Shown here: piece after piece, positions 1-7,440 of the stretch
How the letters are laid out: every line of letters starts with the position of its first letter
How positions within the stretch are numbered: position 1 is the stretch's first letter
Source: Peptoclostridium sp965368085
GTDB lineage: Bacteria; Bacillota; Clostridia; Peptostreptococcales; Peptostreptococcaceae
Length of the DNA: 64,000 bases
Assembly (NCBI GenBank): GCA_965368085.1
Contig: CBDULP010000001.1
Coordinates: forward strand, 185,222-249,221
Direction of reading: 5' to 3'
Position numbers and translations under genes: made by a program
The notes under the pieces: generated by a model
What the model was told of the DNA's origin: nothing
What the model saw: the letters and a program-made list of their open reading frames with translations, nothing else
The model's database searches: none

Positions 1-217
1 ATTCGCTGTATGCCTTGTGCCTGAAAGTAGGCGCCTTGAGGTCGAATGCCACGCTCATATGAGTGGGCTCGTAGTTGTCCAGTATCTTAAATAACATCGT
101 CGTAAACCCATACAGTGCGTTTGTATGGAGTCCGTCCTTATTCATAAGCTCAGGAAGCGCATAATACGCTCTGTTTATAAGACTGTTTCCATCTATTATA
201 ACTAATCTCTTTGTCAT
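1..217 (-). CDS. polA: DNA polymerase I, N-terminal fragment (cut by window edge)
   Basis: The first 72 codons of DNA polymerase I, which fills gaps and removes RNA primers in replication and repair. The translation begins MTKRLVIIDGNSLINRAYYA, the opening of the 5'-3' exonuclease (FEN-like) domain; the D in IIDGN is its first metal-binding aspartate. It continues through NALYGFTTML and VAFDLKAPTFRHKAYSE, the usual next conserved blocks. The gene runs off the left edge, so polymerase and exonuclease cores are not visible. The ATG at 217 is preceded by AGGAGATGAATAA, a good ribosome binding site. Identification is firm for the family; whether the protein has an active 3'-5' exonuclease cannot be seen. 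Confidence 0.93.
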   Translation of the reverse strand, partial: MTKRLVIIDGNSLINRAYYALPELMNKDGLHTNALYGFTTMLFKILDNYEPTHMSVAFDLKAPTFRHKAYSE

Positions 218-242
218 TTATTCATCTCCTAAAGTTTAAATG

Positions 243-256
243 CTATGTATACATAG
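243..256. repeat. Perfect 14-bp palindrome upstream of polA
   Basis: CTATGTATACATAG reads the same on both strands. It lies about 25 bases upstream of the polA start and just behind the terminator of the preceding gene. It could be a repressor-type operator or a chance feature of AT-rich spacer; no regulator can be named. Confidence 0.35.
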
Positions 257-270
257 TTAATTATATAATA

Positions 271-294
271 AAAAGGACCCTTTCAAAAGGGTCC
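271..294 (-). terminator. Rho-independent terminator of the SIMPL gene
   Basis: On the minus strand an 8-bp stem, GGACCCTT paired with AAGGGTCC around a 4-base loop (275-294), is followed by TTTT. It lies 33 bases beyond the SIMPL-domain stop and before polA, so polA is probably transcribed mainly from its own promoter. Confidence 0.8.
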
Positions 295-326
295 CCTTGT
301 AATATTAAAACATAATCAGCTTTATA

Positions 327-1022
327 TTAGTAAGTGTATTCCATTGTAACCGAAGCCTTTATTGTAAGCTCGCCTTCAGATATTACCGCACTGTCCATCG
401 CCGCCATGCTCTTTTCCATGTATATGTTACGCTCAATCGGCACGGCATATCCCGATTCCACAATTCTTGCCGGAGATTTTACTGTGGCTCCAATAGCCTG
501 TGCAAGGCTGTTGGCCTTTTGACTTCCGTTTGCAACGGCTTTTTTAAGCGCTTCATTGTAAAGCTGCTCGCTGTTGCTCACGGAGAAGTGCACTCCGTTC
601 ATTCCTGTAATTCCATTTTCAACAGCCTTGTTCAATACGCCCGCCACGTCATCTATGTCGTCTATCTTCACCTCAAAGCTGTTTACAAGCCTGTATCCTA
701 CAAATATTCTCTCTCCCTTTTCATTTGAATAATCATAGTCCTTGAAGAAGTTATACGATGTAGTTCTTATATCCTTCTCCTCTATACCCATTTCTAAAAG
801 CTCTGACTTGAACTTGCTCACTATGTCGTTATTCTCGTCAACAACATTTTGAGCATTTTTATTAACTGTATCGACACTGAAATTTACACTTGCCTGATCA
901 GGCACAGCTGAAACTTCTCCTACCCCGCTTACCGTTATCACCCTTTGAGGTTCTTCCTGGGCACATGCCACTCCGCTTATCATGAGCAAAATAATAAATA
1001 GTGAAGCTATAAGTTTTTTCAT
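327..1022 (-). CDS. Exported SIMPL-domain (DUF541) protein
   Basis: 231 residues. An N-terminal signal peptide (residues 1-22, hydrophobic core LIASLFIILLMISGVA) ends in ACA-QEE, a fair signal peptidase I site; the cysteine there is preceded by GVA, not an ideal lipobox, so a lipoprotein is less likely. Residues 28-230 match the SIMPL (DUF541) domain: RVITVSGVGEVSAVPDQA at the start, GYRLVNSFEVKIDDIDDVA in the middle and LTIKASVTMEYTY at the end. Such proteins are exported, oligomeric and of poorly defined role, often linked to stress tolerance. It is monocistronic: own RBS (GGGAGG), an ECF-type promoter upstream and its own terminator. The exact function is unknown. Confidence 0.85.
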   Translation of the reverse strand: MKKLIASLFIILLMISGVACAQEEPQRVITVSGVGEVSAVPDQASVNFSVDTVNKNAQNVVDENNDIVSKFKSELLEMGIEEKDIRTTSYNFFKDYDYSNEKGERIFVGYRLVNSFEVKIDDIDDVAGVLNKAVENGITGMNGVHFSVSNSEQLYNEALKKAVANGSQKANSLAQAIGATVKSPARIVESGYAVPIERNIYMEKSMAAMDSAVISEGELTIKASVTMEYTY

Positions 1023-1057
1023 TTTAATTCCTCCCTTTTTTTATTGTTTACACCCTA

Positions 1058-1085
1058 TAGACTCTCTACCCAACAAAAAGGTTCC
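1058..1085 (-). promoter_or_regulatory. Probable ECF-sigma promoter of the SIMPL gene
   Basis: Minus strand: GGAACC (1080-1085) is the typical ECF -35 GGAAC block, followed by TTTTT. After 17 bases comes GTCTA (1058-1062), the typical ECF -10. The spacing and the T-run right after the -35 fit sigma-M/W-like recognition. The start codon follows about 40 bases downstream. No sigma-A promoter competes in this spacer. This suggests envelope-stress control of the SIMPL gene; the sigma factor is not in the window. Confidence 0.6.
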
Positions 1086-1164
1086 CGAAAAAATTTTATT
1101 TTTTGATTTTCAGGAGAATTTTTATGTGTTCAAAATATATATACAAAAAAATGCATAAAATGTA

Positions 1165-1193
1165 TTGAAATAGTGTTCTTTTTGTGTTATTAT
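1165..1193 (+). promoter_or_regulatory. Sigma-A promoter of tRNA-Leu
   Basis: TTGAAA (1165-1170), 17-base spacer, TATTAT (1188-1193); transcription would start near 1200, about 25 bases before the tRNA. Confidence 0.75.
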
Positions 1194-1224
1194 ATTTCTC
1201 GTGGCAAATATATTTTAACAACAT

Positions 1225-1311
1225 GCCGAAGTGGTGGAATTGGCAGACGCGCTGGACTCAAAATCCTGTGGTAGCAATACCGTACGGGTTCGACCCCCGT
1301 CTTCGGCACCA
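1225..1311 (+). tRNA. tRNA-Leu (anticodon CAA)
   Basis: A class II tRNA of 87 bases with encoded CCA. The acceptor arms GCCGAAG and CTTCGGC pair perfectly. The anticodon loop is CTCAAAA with anticodon CAA at 1259-1261, reading UUG. A long variable arm of the leucine type follows, then the T arm with GGTTCGACCCC. The neighbours are unrelated and there is no integrase gene or att duplication nearby. Confidence 0.96.
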
Positions 1312-1314
1312 GTA

Positions 1315-1347
1315 ATAGCAAGACTCCTAGAGTTTTGCTATTTTTTA
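1315..1347 (+). terminator. Terminator of tRNA-Leu
   Basis: AATAGCAAGACTC pairs with GAGTTTTGCTATT (one G-T wobble) and is followed by a run of T to 1347. It starts 4 bases after the tRNA CCA. Confidence 0.85.
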
Positions 1348-1353
1348 TTATAT

Positions 1354-1384
1354 AAAAAAGGACATGAAGTTCACCTTCATGTCC
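1354..1384 (-). terminator. Terminator of the cold-shock gene
   Basis: Minus strand: a 10-bp stem, GGACATGAAG paired with CTTCATGTCC, 5-base loop (1360-1384), followed by TTTTTT. It lies 18 bases after the csp stop and back to back with the tRNA terminator. Confidence 0.85.
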
Positions 1385-1402
1385 TTAATAGCCCCTATAT
1401 AA

Positions 1403-1600
1403 TTATAAGCTGACAATATTCTCGGCTTGTGGCCCTTTTGCTCCTTGCACTACATCAAAAGAAACTCTTTCGCCTTCTTCTAAAGTTTTAAAACCATCCT
1501 TTTGAATCTGAGAAAAATGTGCAAAAACATCTACGCCATCTTCTCCAGTTATAAAACCATATCCCTTTTCTGCATTAAACCATTTTACTGTACCTGTCAT
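1403..1600 (-). CDS. Cold-shock protein (CspA/CspB family)
   Basis: 65 residues, a single cold-shock domain that binds single-stranded RNA and DNA and acts as an RNA chaperone. RNP1 is KGYGFI (residues 13-18) and RNP2 is VFAHFS (26-31); MTGTVKWFNAEKGYGFI is the standard start. An in-frame ATG five codons earlier exists, but it overlaps the GGAGG ribosome binding site that serves the ATG at 1600, so the shorter form is chosen. A leader of more than 100 bases without a gene precedes it, as is common for temperature-regulated csp mRNAs. Monocistronic with its own terminator. Which csp paralogue it is cannot be told. Confidence 0.93.
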   Translation of the reverse strand: MTGTVKWFNAEKGYGFITGEDGVDVFAHFSQIQKDGFKTLEEGERVSFDVVQGAKGPQAENIVSL

Positions 1601-1796
1601 AATCACTACCTCCAAATTTTATTTTCTTATAATCAGTTCGTACAAAGTAAATCAACTATGTAGAATCTGAAACCAAACCCACTTGTCTCATGGGCACAAT
1701 TTATATGTACCCTTTTTAAAGATATTCTATCATATTTTTTCATGGCAAACCGAAATAAAAGCACTACGTTTCCAAAAATATGCATTCACCGCTAAA

Positions 1797-2483
1797 TCAT
1801 TGAATGGGTATATTCGAATAAACCTCGACTCCTCTTTCATATACGGTCACAAATTCATCACCGCGCTTGAACTGGAACTGGAATTTATAAATCCCCGGTC
1901 TGCCAAACAATACACTTTCAAAGCCAAGCGTGTATATGTATCCTGTCTGGTCATTCTCCAGCGTGTAGGGCTGGCTTTCAGTAGTATTATATATTATATT
2001 GCCTTCAGGATCAACTATCATAACCCTGTCTACATACTCCTCGCCGCCTTCAAGTCCGCTTACGTCGAAATATGCATTGAATGTATATGTTCCCACCTCA
2101 AATTTGCTGAATGGGTTTCCTATTATCTTGTCCACAACAAGCCCTCTTCCGTATGAATCCTCTATTTCCACGGCATCCTCAAACGACGATGCCTCTCCGT
2201 AATAGTCACAAAGTATCATGTCTATATGCGGCTTTTTTATTTCTACCGTGTTCTCAGCTCCATTCCAGTCCACAAAAGCCCCAAACAGCTCGCTTACCCG
2301 TCTTATAGGCACCATCGTATTTCCGTAAAAATTTACCGCCGGAACATCTCCTACTGCAAGCTTACCGTTGTAGTTTATGTTTACCGTAGGAAAACCCTTG
2401 AACTCATGAATTGTTTCCGCCGAATATATGCTGCACGCCGATATTGCAAATACTATGGCCGTAGTTAAAATATATTTTTTCAA
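1797..2483 (-). CDS. Exported protein with copper-amine-oxidase-N (stalk) domain
   Basis: 228 residues. The N terminus MKKYILTTAIVFAISAC has a hydrophobic core and ends in ISAC, which fits a lipobox, so a lipid-anchored surface protein is likely; SPI cleavage after IYSA is the alternative. Residues about 35-85 carry a stalk-type domain typical of Clostridia (MVPIRRVSELFGAFVDWNG followed by ENTVEIKK). The C-terminal half (about 110-225) is beta-rich (GTYTFNAYFDVSG, GIYKFQFQFKRG) and may be an Ig-like sandwich. No enzyme motif is seen; despite the domain name, no amine oxidase activity is implied. It stands alone between csp and pncB. Function unknown, likely cell-surface. Confidence 0.7.
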   Translation of the reverse strand: MKKYILTTAIVFAISACSIYSAETIHEFKGFPTVNINYNGKLAVGDVPAVNFYGNTMVPIRRVSELFGAFVDWNGAENTVEIKKPHIDMILCDYYGEASSFEDAVEIEDSYGRGLVVDKIIGNPFSKFEVGTYTFNAYFDVSGLEGGEEYVDRVMIVDPEGNIIYNTTESQPYTLENDQTGYIYTLGFESVLFGRPGIYKFQFQFKRGDEFVTVYERGVEVYSNIPIQ

Positions 2484-2623
2484 TAGCTCGCCCCCTCAAA
2501 TACTCCACTTCATCTGTTTATTTTATTTATATCCATATATGCATAATCCTAAATAATTAATTGCAATGTTTAGAAAAGCCCTCAAAATGGTAAATCTTAA
2601 ATAAACGCATAGGTGGGATGAAT

Positions 2624-4087
2624 ATGTCTTATAGTAAAACAAACAGCATCCAGCGAAATCTTAGCATGCTTACAGACTTTTATGAGCTTACAATGGCAAA
2701 CGGTTATTTTGAAAATGGCTTTGAGGATACAATAGCATATTTCGATATGTTTTTCAGAAAAGTGCCCGACGGTGGAGGATTTGCAATATCCGCAGGACTC
2801 GAACAGCTTATAGGATACCTGCTGGATCTTAATTTTTCCAAAGAAGATATTGAATTTTTGAGAAGCAAGGGCCAGTTTTCAAAAGGATTTTTGGAATATC
2901 TTCAAAACTTCGAGTTCAAGTGCGACGTATGGGCTGTGCCTGAAGGCACTCCAATATTCCCACATGAACCTGTTGTGAAGGTCAAAGGCCCCATAATACA
3001 GGCCCAGTTTATAGAGACAATGCTTCTCTTGACAATAAACCACCAAAGCCTTATAGCTACAAAGGCAAATAGAATCGTTAGGGCCGCAGGTGAAAGAGCC
3101 GTTATAGAGTTCGGTTCTAGGCGTGCCCACGGGTCAGGTGCAGCCATATACGGTGCAAGAGCCGCATTCATAGGGGGCGCAGCAGCCACGTCTTGCACAA
3201 TAGCTGAGCAACTGTTTGGCATACCTGCTGTAGGCACAATGGCTCACAGCTGGGTTCAGCTGTTTGACGATGAAATCGAGTCATTCAGAAGCTACGCGCG
3301 AACATATCCAGATAGCTGCCTTCTTCTAGTAGACACCTACAATGTCCTTCAATCAGGAATTCCAAATGCCATAAAAATATTCAATGAAGAAATAGTTCCA
3401 AGGGGCTTTAGGCCCGCCGGAATAAGAATCGACAGCGGCGATCTTGCTTATCTTTCAAAAGAGGCCAGAAAAATGCTCGACGATTCAGGTTTTGAAGACT
3501 GCCGCATAATAATATCAAGTTCTCTCGATGAGATCATAATAAGGGATTTACTCATACAGGGCGCTCCTATAGATTCATTCGGGGTTGGAGAAAGGCTTAT
3601 AACATCAAAATCTGACCCCGTATTCGGAGGTGTGTACAAACTCTGCGCGGTTGAAAAAAACGGCAAAGTTGTTCCCAGAATAAAGGTAAGCAATAACGTT
3701 GAAAAGATTACAAACCCAGGTTCAAAAAATCTGTTCAGACTGTATTCTAATGTAAGCCATAATGCAATAGCCGATATCATTACACTTTTTGACGAAACCA
3801 TAGATGCCAGCGGCCCGTACAGGCTGTTCGATCCGCTCTTCCCGTGGAAAAAAAGCACCGTCAAAAACTTCACCGCTGTTCCACTCCTCCACAGAATATT
3901 CGAAAGGGGAAGGCTTGTATACGATTCCCCAACAGTCGACGATATAAAGCAATACTCAAAAGAGCAAATATCAAAGCTCTGGCCCGAGGTCAAAAGATTT
4001 GAAAATCCGCATAAATACTATGTAAACCTTTCAGAAAAACTTTGGGACCTGAAAAGCAGACTTATAGACAGGTATTCCAGCATATAA
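2624..4087 (+). CDS. pncB: Nicotinate phosphoribosyltransferase
   Basis: About 487 residues. It joins nicotinate to PRPP with ATP hydrolysis, giving nicotinate mononucleotide for NAD salvage. LTDFYELTMANGYF near the N terminus is the family opening; EFGSRRAHG around residue 168 and GIRIDSGDLAYLS around 272 are the conserved substrate/PRPP-site blocks, with FGVGERLITS about 325. Length matches the Gram-positive type. Two in-frame ATGs lie at 2618 and 2624; AGGTGG is almost touching the first and 7 bases from the second, so 2624 is preferred. It is the only plus-strand gene in this stretch and shares its terminator with the convergent phoR. Confidence 0.93.
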   Translation: MSYSKTNSIQRNLSMLTDFYELTMANGYFENGFEDTIAYFDMFFRKVPDGGGFAISAGLEQLIGYLLDLNFSKEDIEFLRSKGQFSKGFLEYLQNFEFKCDVWAVPEGTPIFPHEPVVKVKGPIIQAQFIETMLLLTINHQSLIATKANRIVRAAGERAVIEFGSRRAHGSGAAIYGARAAFIGGAAATSCTIAEQLFGIPAVGTMAHSWVQLFDDEIESFRSYARTYPDSCLLLVDTYNVLQSGIPNAIKIFNEEIVPRGFRPAGIRIDSGDLAYLSKEARKMLDDSGFEDCRIIISSSLDEIIIRDLLIQGAPIDSFGVGERLITSKSDPVFGGVYKLCAVEKNGKVVPRIKVSNNVEKITNPGSKNLFRLYSNVSHNAIADIITLFDETIDASGPYRLFDPLFPWKKSTVKNFTAVPLLHRIFERGRLVYDSPTVDDIKQYSKEQISKLWPEVKRFENPHKYYVNLSEKLWDLKSRLIDRYSSI

Positions 4088-4091
4088 CGTA

Positions 4092-4122
4092 AAAAGCCGC
4101 AGCTTATATCACTGCGGCTTTT
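4092..4122. terminator. Bidirectional terminator between pncB and phoR
   Basis: AAAAGCCGCAG (4092-4102) and CTGCGGCTTTT (4112-4122) form an 11-bp stem with a 9-base loop, with A-tract on one side and T-tract on the other, so it can end transcription from both genes. The phoR stop codon (4109-4111) lies within it. Confidence 0.85.
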
Positions 4123-5368
4123 CTATGTCTATTATGAATTCACTACCTTCATTCACCTTACTTTCAACTCTTATCTTTCCATTAAGCGAAAGTACTATGT
4201 GCTTTACTATGGCAAGCCCAAGCCCTGTTCCGCCTATTTTTCTGCTCCTTGCCTTTTCCACCCTGTAGAATCTTTCAAATATCCTAGGAATATCTTCCTG
4301 AGGTATTCCTAGACCCGTATCTTTCACCCTTATCTGCAATAACTCCGTATTTTCTGTAACAGTGACAAACACACGTCCCTCTTCAGGAGTGTATTTGACT
4401 GCATTGTCTATTAGATTTAAAAGCAGCTGCTTTATATAATCGGGATTTGACAATATAGTTATTTCCTCATTTTCAAAGCGTTCTGATATTTGTATCCCCT
4501 TTTTTTGTGCAAAAGGACTTATCATCTCGAAGACTTCTTTATATACTTCCCATATGTTAACCAGTTTAAAGTTTGCACCCTTCTTATTTTCATTGTTTTC
4601 AATGAATGAAAGAGTCAATATATCGTCTATGAGGCTTCTGAGCCTTCCCGTCTCCATGTCTATAATATCGAGGAATCTGTTTCTCACCGCTATGTCTATG
4701 TTTTCATTTCCCTTTAGTGTCTCGACAAATCCGCTTATAGATGTAAGGGGCGTCTTTAGCTCATGGGTCACATTTGCAACAAAATCAGATCTTATTTTTT
4801 CAAGCCTCTTTCTTTCTGTTATGTCCTCTATATTTATTATTGCACCTATTGTAAGGTTCTTTTCTTCATGCAGCTTTATAGGGTCGGATTTCACCTTGTA
4901 GTAGTTTCCTTTTTCGTCTTCCACTATAAGTTTTTTTCTATCTCCATACCCCATAACTTCCCTTATCGCCGTAAAGAACATCTCATCTTTAACCACTTTT
5001 TCAAAATTCTTTTGTTCAAAATCATCGTCTTCATAAGAAAACAGTTTTTGAGCCTTCTGGTTCATTAGCATTATATTCTCACGGTTGTCTATAGCTATGA
5101 TTCCATTTGATATGCTCTTTAATATGGCTTTGAGCTTTATGTTCTTGTCCTCGAGTTCAACTATGTTGCTTTTAATCTTTTTCACCATGTAATTGAAATT
5201 GTATGCAAGCCTTCCCAGTTCTCCAGTCGCATCACTGTCAAGTTCCACTGAAAAATCGCCTTTGCTTACGCTGTCCGCCGCGCTCATTATGGACTTGAGA
5301 TTGCTCCTCAAGACCATCAGATACCTTACAGTCAGGCTGAGGAGTATAACCAGGAATATTATTATCAA
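4109..5368 (-). CDS. phoR: Sensor histidine kinase, PhoR/WalK type, with short N terminus
   Basis: About 419 residues. One membrane segment (about 1-20), a HAMP linker (about 20-75, with GELGRLAYNFNYM), a PAS domain (about 80-195), HisKA with phospho-acceptor in VTHELKTPLTS (His about 204), then the HATPase with the N box NLIDNAVKYTPE, G1 DTGLGIP, F box RIFERFYRVEK and G2 GGTGLGLAIV. It phosphorylates the response regulator encoded 50 bases upstream. The start is doubtful: TTG at 5368 has no good RBS, while GGGAGG lies before in-frame codons about 45 bases upstream that carry no standard start. In either case the usual first membrane helix and extracellular sensor loop of PhoR are missing. 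The symbol is by similarity of arrangement; the signal sensed is not known. Confidence 0.82.
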   Translation of the reverse strand: MIIIFLVILLSLTVRYLMVLRSNLKSIMSAADSVSKGDFSVELDSDATGELGRLAYNFNYMVKKIKSNIVELEDKNIKLKAILKSISNGIIAIDNRENIMLMNQKAQKLFSYEDDDFEQKNFEKVVKDEMFFTAIREVMGYGDRKKLIVEDEKGNYYKVKSDPIKLHEEKNLTIGAIINIEDITERKRLEKIRSDFVANVTHELKTPLTSISGFVETLKGNENIDIAVRNRFLDIIDMETGRLRSLIDDILTLSFIENNENKKGANFKLVNIWEVYKEVFEMISPFAQKKGIQISERFENEEITILSNPDYIKQLLLNLIDNAVKYTPEEGRVFVTVTENTELLQIRVKDTGLGIPQEDIPRIFERFYRVEKARSRKIGGTGLGLAIVKHIVLSLNGKIRVESKVNEGSEFIIDIEKPQ

Positions 5369-5421
5369 ATACAGGTCATCTGTCTTTATAACACTACTTC
5401 CTATTATATCGTCCGACCTCC

Positions 5422-6111
5422 CTATTTGAATTTGTATCCTACGCCCCTTACCGTCTCGATATACTTGGGCTTTTTGTCATTATCCTCTATTTTCTTTCTT
5501 AAATGCCTTATGTGCACATCCACGGTCCTAGTCTCCCCAAAATATTCATAGCCCCATATATTGTCCAAAAGCGAGTTTCTCGAGAGCACTTGCCCTCTAT
5601 TTTGAGCCAGAAGCTTTAAAAGCTCGAATTCCTTAAGTGTAAGCTCTATCTTTTGACCATTCTTATATACCTCATAGTTTTTAAGGTCTATCTTTATCTC
5701 GTCTATCTCTATTGAATTTTCTTCTTTAACCTTACTCTTTTCATATCTTCTAAGAACAGCATTCACCCTAGCTATAAGCTCCTTTACACTGAATGGCTTA
5801 GTTATATAGTCGTCCGCCCCAACATCGAGCCCGTTTATCTTGTCATCTTCCATATCCTTCGCCGTCAGCATTATCACAGGAGTCGAGCTTATATCCTTGT
5901 CTGCCCTTATCCTCTTGCAAACCTCTATCCCGTCTATTCCCGGAAGCATAAGATCTAAAAGCACAAGGTCCGGCTTTGTCTGCTTGACCTTTATATATCC
6001 CTCCAATCCGTCATATTCAGCATCCACATCAAATTCATGAAGCTCGAGATTGAACTTTATAAGTTCCACTATATGTTCTTCATCATCTATGACTAAAACT
6101 CTTTTATTCAT
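5422..6111 (-). CDS. phoP: Response regulator, OmpR/PhoB family
   Basis: 229 residues. The receiver domain (1-120) has the acidic pair DDEE (10-13), the phosphorylation aspartate in LVLLDLMLPG (about 53), the threonine in VIMLTAK and the lysine in DYITKPFS. The winged-helix DNA-binding domain (about 132-229) has LTLKEFELLKLLAQNRGQV and TVDVHIRHLRKKIE. It is the partner of the kinase gene downstream (54-base gap) and has a strong RBS (GGAGGAG). PhoP/PhoB/YycF-like proteins are close at this level; the phosphate role is plausible, but the sequence alone does not prove it. Confidence 0.85.
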   Translation of the reverse strand: MNKRVLVIDDEEHIVELIKFNLELHEFDVDAEYDGLEGYIKVKQTKPDLVLLDLMLPGIDGIEVCKRIRADKDISSTPVIMLTAKDMEDDKINGLDVGADDYITKPFSVKELIARVNAVLRRYEKSKVKEENSIEIDEIKIDLKNYEVYKNGQKIELTLKEFELLKLLAQNRGQVLSRNSLLDNIWGYEYFGETRTVDVHIRHLRKKIEDNDKKPKYIETVRGVGYKFK

Positions 6112-6140
6112 AAATTCTCCTCCAACACTAAATTTCAGAC

Positions 6141-6842
6141 CTATATCTGAGCTATCAAGGCCATCCGCTTATGAGTTTTCCCATCTCCCCTGTAAGAGTG
6201 AAAGCGTCCTTTACTGCAACATGTGCACTGGGCTACATCTATTATGTTGTCCGCATAAACACCTTTTTCCTCAAGTATTAGCCGGTTTATCTTCCAAAGG
6301 TCCAAATAATAACTTTCATTATCCATTATATACAACTTTGAGTCATAATTTGTAAATTCCAGGTTAAATTTTTGTGCAAGTTCCTCGCTCACCTCATAAC
6401 AGCAAGCTCCTATGGACGGTCCTATTATGCACTTTAAATCTTCTATTTTGCTGGAGTATTCGTCCATCATAAAGTCTATAAGCTTTTGTGTAATCCTTCC
6501 ATACGTGCCTCTCCATCCGCAGTGCGCAAGCCCTGCGACCTTTTTCATATCGTCTATTACAGCCACCGGCACACAATCTGCAACATATATCATTATTGGA
6601 GTGTTTTCAATATCTGTAACTATAGCATCTCCCTCGCAGACACTGTTGACATCTACCTCATCTATCTTTACAATTTTAGTCCCGTGGACCTGATTTGGAT
6701 GGGTAAGCCTTTTTTCATTTATATCATATTCGCTGCAAAAACGTCTTATGTCCTGTGGGTTTTTCATATCCACATCTGAATCCGAAAAGAAAATCCTTAT
6801 TCCGCACTCAAGTCCAAAATCTCTATTTTCATAGTAGTTCAA
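6141..6842 (-). CDS. pgeF: Laccase-domain protein, peptidoglycan editing factor PgeF / purine nucleoside phosphorylase
   Basis: 233 residues of the YfiH/YlmD family (DUF152). Motifs: THPNQVHGTKI, ADCVPVAVID, AGLAHCGWRG, IGPSIGACCYEV and FHSYRGDG; the His/Cys residues in these form the metal site at the subunit interface. Known members act on purine nucleosides and, in E. coli, prevent wrong residues entering the peptidoglycan stem. It follows nrdR by 14 bases and precedes phoP, at the tail of the division-gene cluster as in many Firmicutes (ylmD next to ftsZ). The start is a TTG with GGGGTGG a few bases before it. Confidence 0.9.
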   Translation of the reverse strand: MNYYENRDFGLECGIRIFFSDSDVDMKNPQDIRRFCSEYDINEKRLTHPNQVHGTKIVKIDEVDVNSVCEGDAIVTDIENTPIMIYVADCVPVAVIDDMKKVAGLAHCGWRGTYGRITQKLIDFMMDEYSSKIEDLKCIIGPSIGACCYEVSEELAQKFNLEFTNYDSKLYIMDNESYYLDLWKINRLILEEKGVYADNIIDVAQCTCCSKGRFHSYRGDGKTHKRMALIAQI

Positions 6843-6856
6843 TTTTCCACCCCATG

Positions 6857-7315
6857 TTATTTTTTTTCTTTAAGTATTTTTTCAAGTTCTTCATGAAAAG
6901 TATTTATATCCTTGAACTGTCTGTATACAGAAGCAAATCTCACATATGCCACTTCGTCAAGCATCTTAAGCTTTTCCATTACCATCTCACCTATTTTTTC
7001 GCTGAGCACTTCCCTTGCGCCACTTGAATTCAGGCTGTTTTCAATATCCGCAACGGCTTTTTCCACACTTTCAGTTGAAACCGGCCTCTTTTCGCAGGCT
7101 CTGAGCATTCCATTTATTATTTTGTTCCTATTGAATATCTGTCTTGTTCCATCCTTTTTTACGACCATTACGGGAACGTCTTCTACTTTTTCATATGTTG
7201 TAAATCGCTTTTTACAGTTATCGCATTCCCGCCTTCTCCTTATGGAGCACCCTTCGTCTGTAGGTCTCGAATCTATAACTTTAGACTGCATAAATCCACA
7301 ATACGGACATTTCAT
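6857..7315 (-). CDS. nrdR: Transcriptional repressor NrdR
   Basis: 152 residues. An N-terminal zinc ribbon (CPYCG at 3-7 and CDNCKKRF at 31-38) binds NrdR boxes upstream of ribonucleotide reductase genes; the ATP-cone (about 48-138, VVKKDGTRQIFNRNKI to YVRFASVYRQFKD) senses ATP/dATP. Length and motifs are fully standard. Gene start has a GGAGG RBS. It is separated from ftsZ upstream by a terminator, so nrdR-pgeF-phoP-phoR may form their own transcription unit. Confidence 0.96.
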   Translation of the reverse strand: MKCPYCGFMQSKVIDSRPTDEGCSIRRRRECDNCKKRFTTYEKVEDVPVMVVKKDGTRQIFNRNKIINGMLRACEKRPVSTESVEKAVADIENSLNSSGAREVLSEKIGEMVMEKLKMLDEVAYVRFASVYRQFKDINTFHEELEKILKEKK

Positions 7316-7410
7316 AAATATACCTCCAAATATACAATTGTAAACCTTTACACTACAATTTTAACATATTATCGTAAAATTAACCCTTTCTATATCTTTT
7401 TCTTTTTTTG

Positions 7411-7440
7411 AAAAAAAAAGAAGATATAGGCTATCTTCTT
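7411..7440 (-). terminator. Terminator at the end of ftsZ
   Basis: Minus strand: a 9-bp stem, AAGAAGATA with TATCTTCTT (7418-7440), 5-base loop, followed by nine T. The ftsZ stop codon (7431-7433) lies inside the hairpin, so the end of the protein and the terminator share bases. Confidence 0.85.

Noticed and set aside
1225..1311. tRNA-Leu as an attachment site of the island
   Set aside because: It is about 29 kb away from the island, no copy of its 3' end was seen near the island borders, and no integrase is present.
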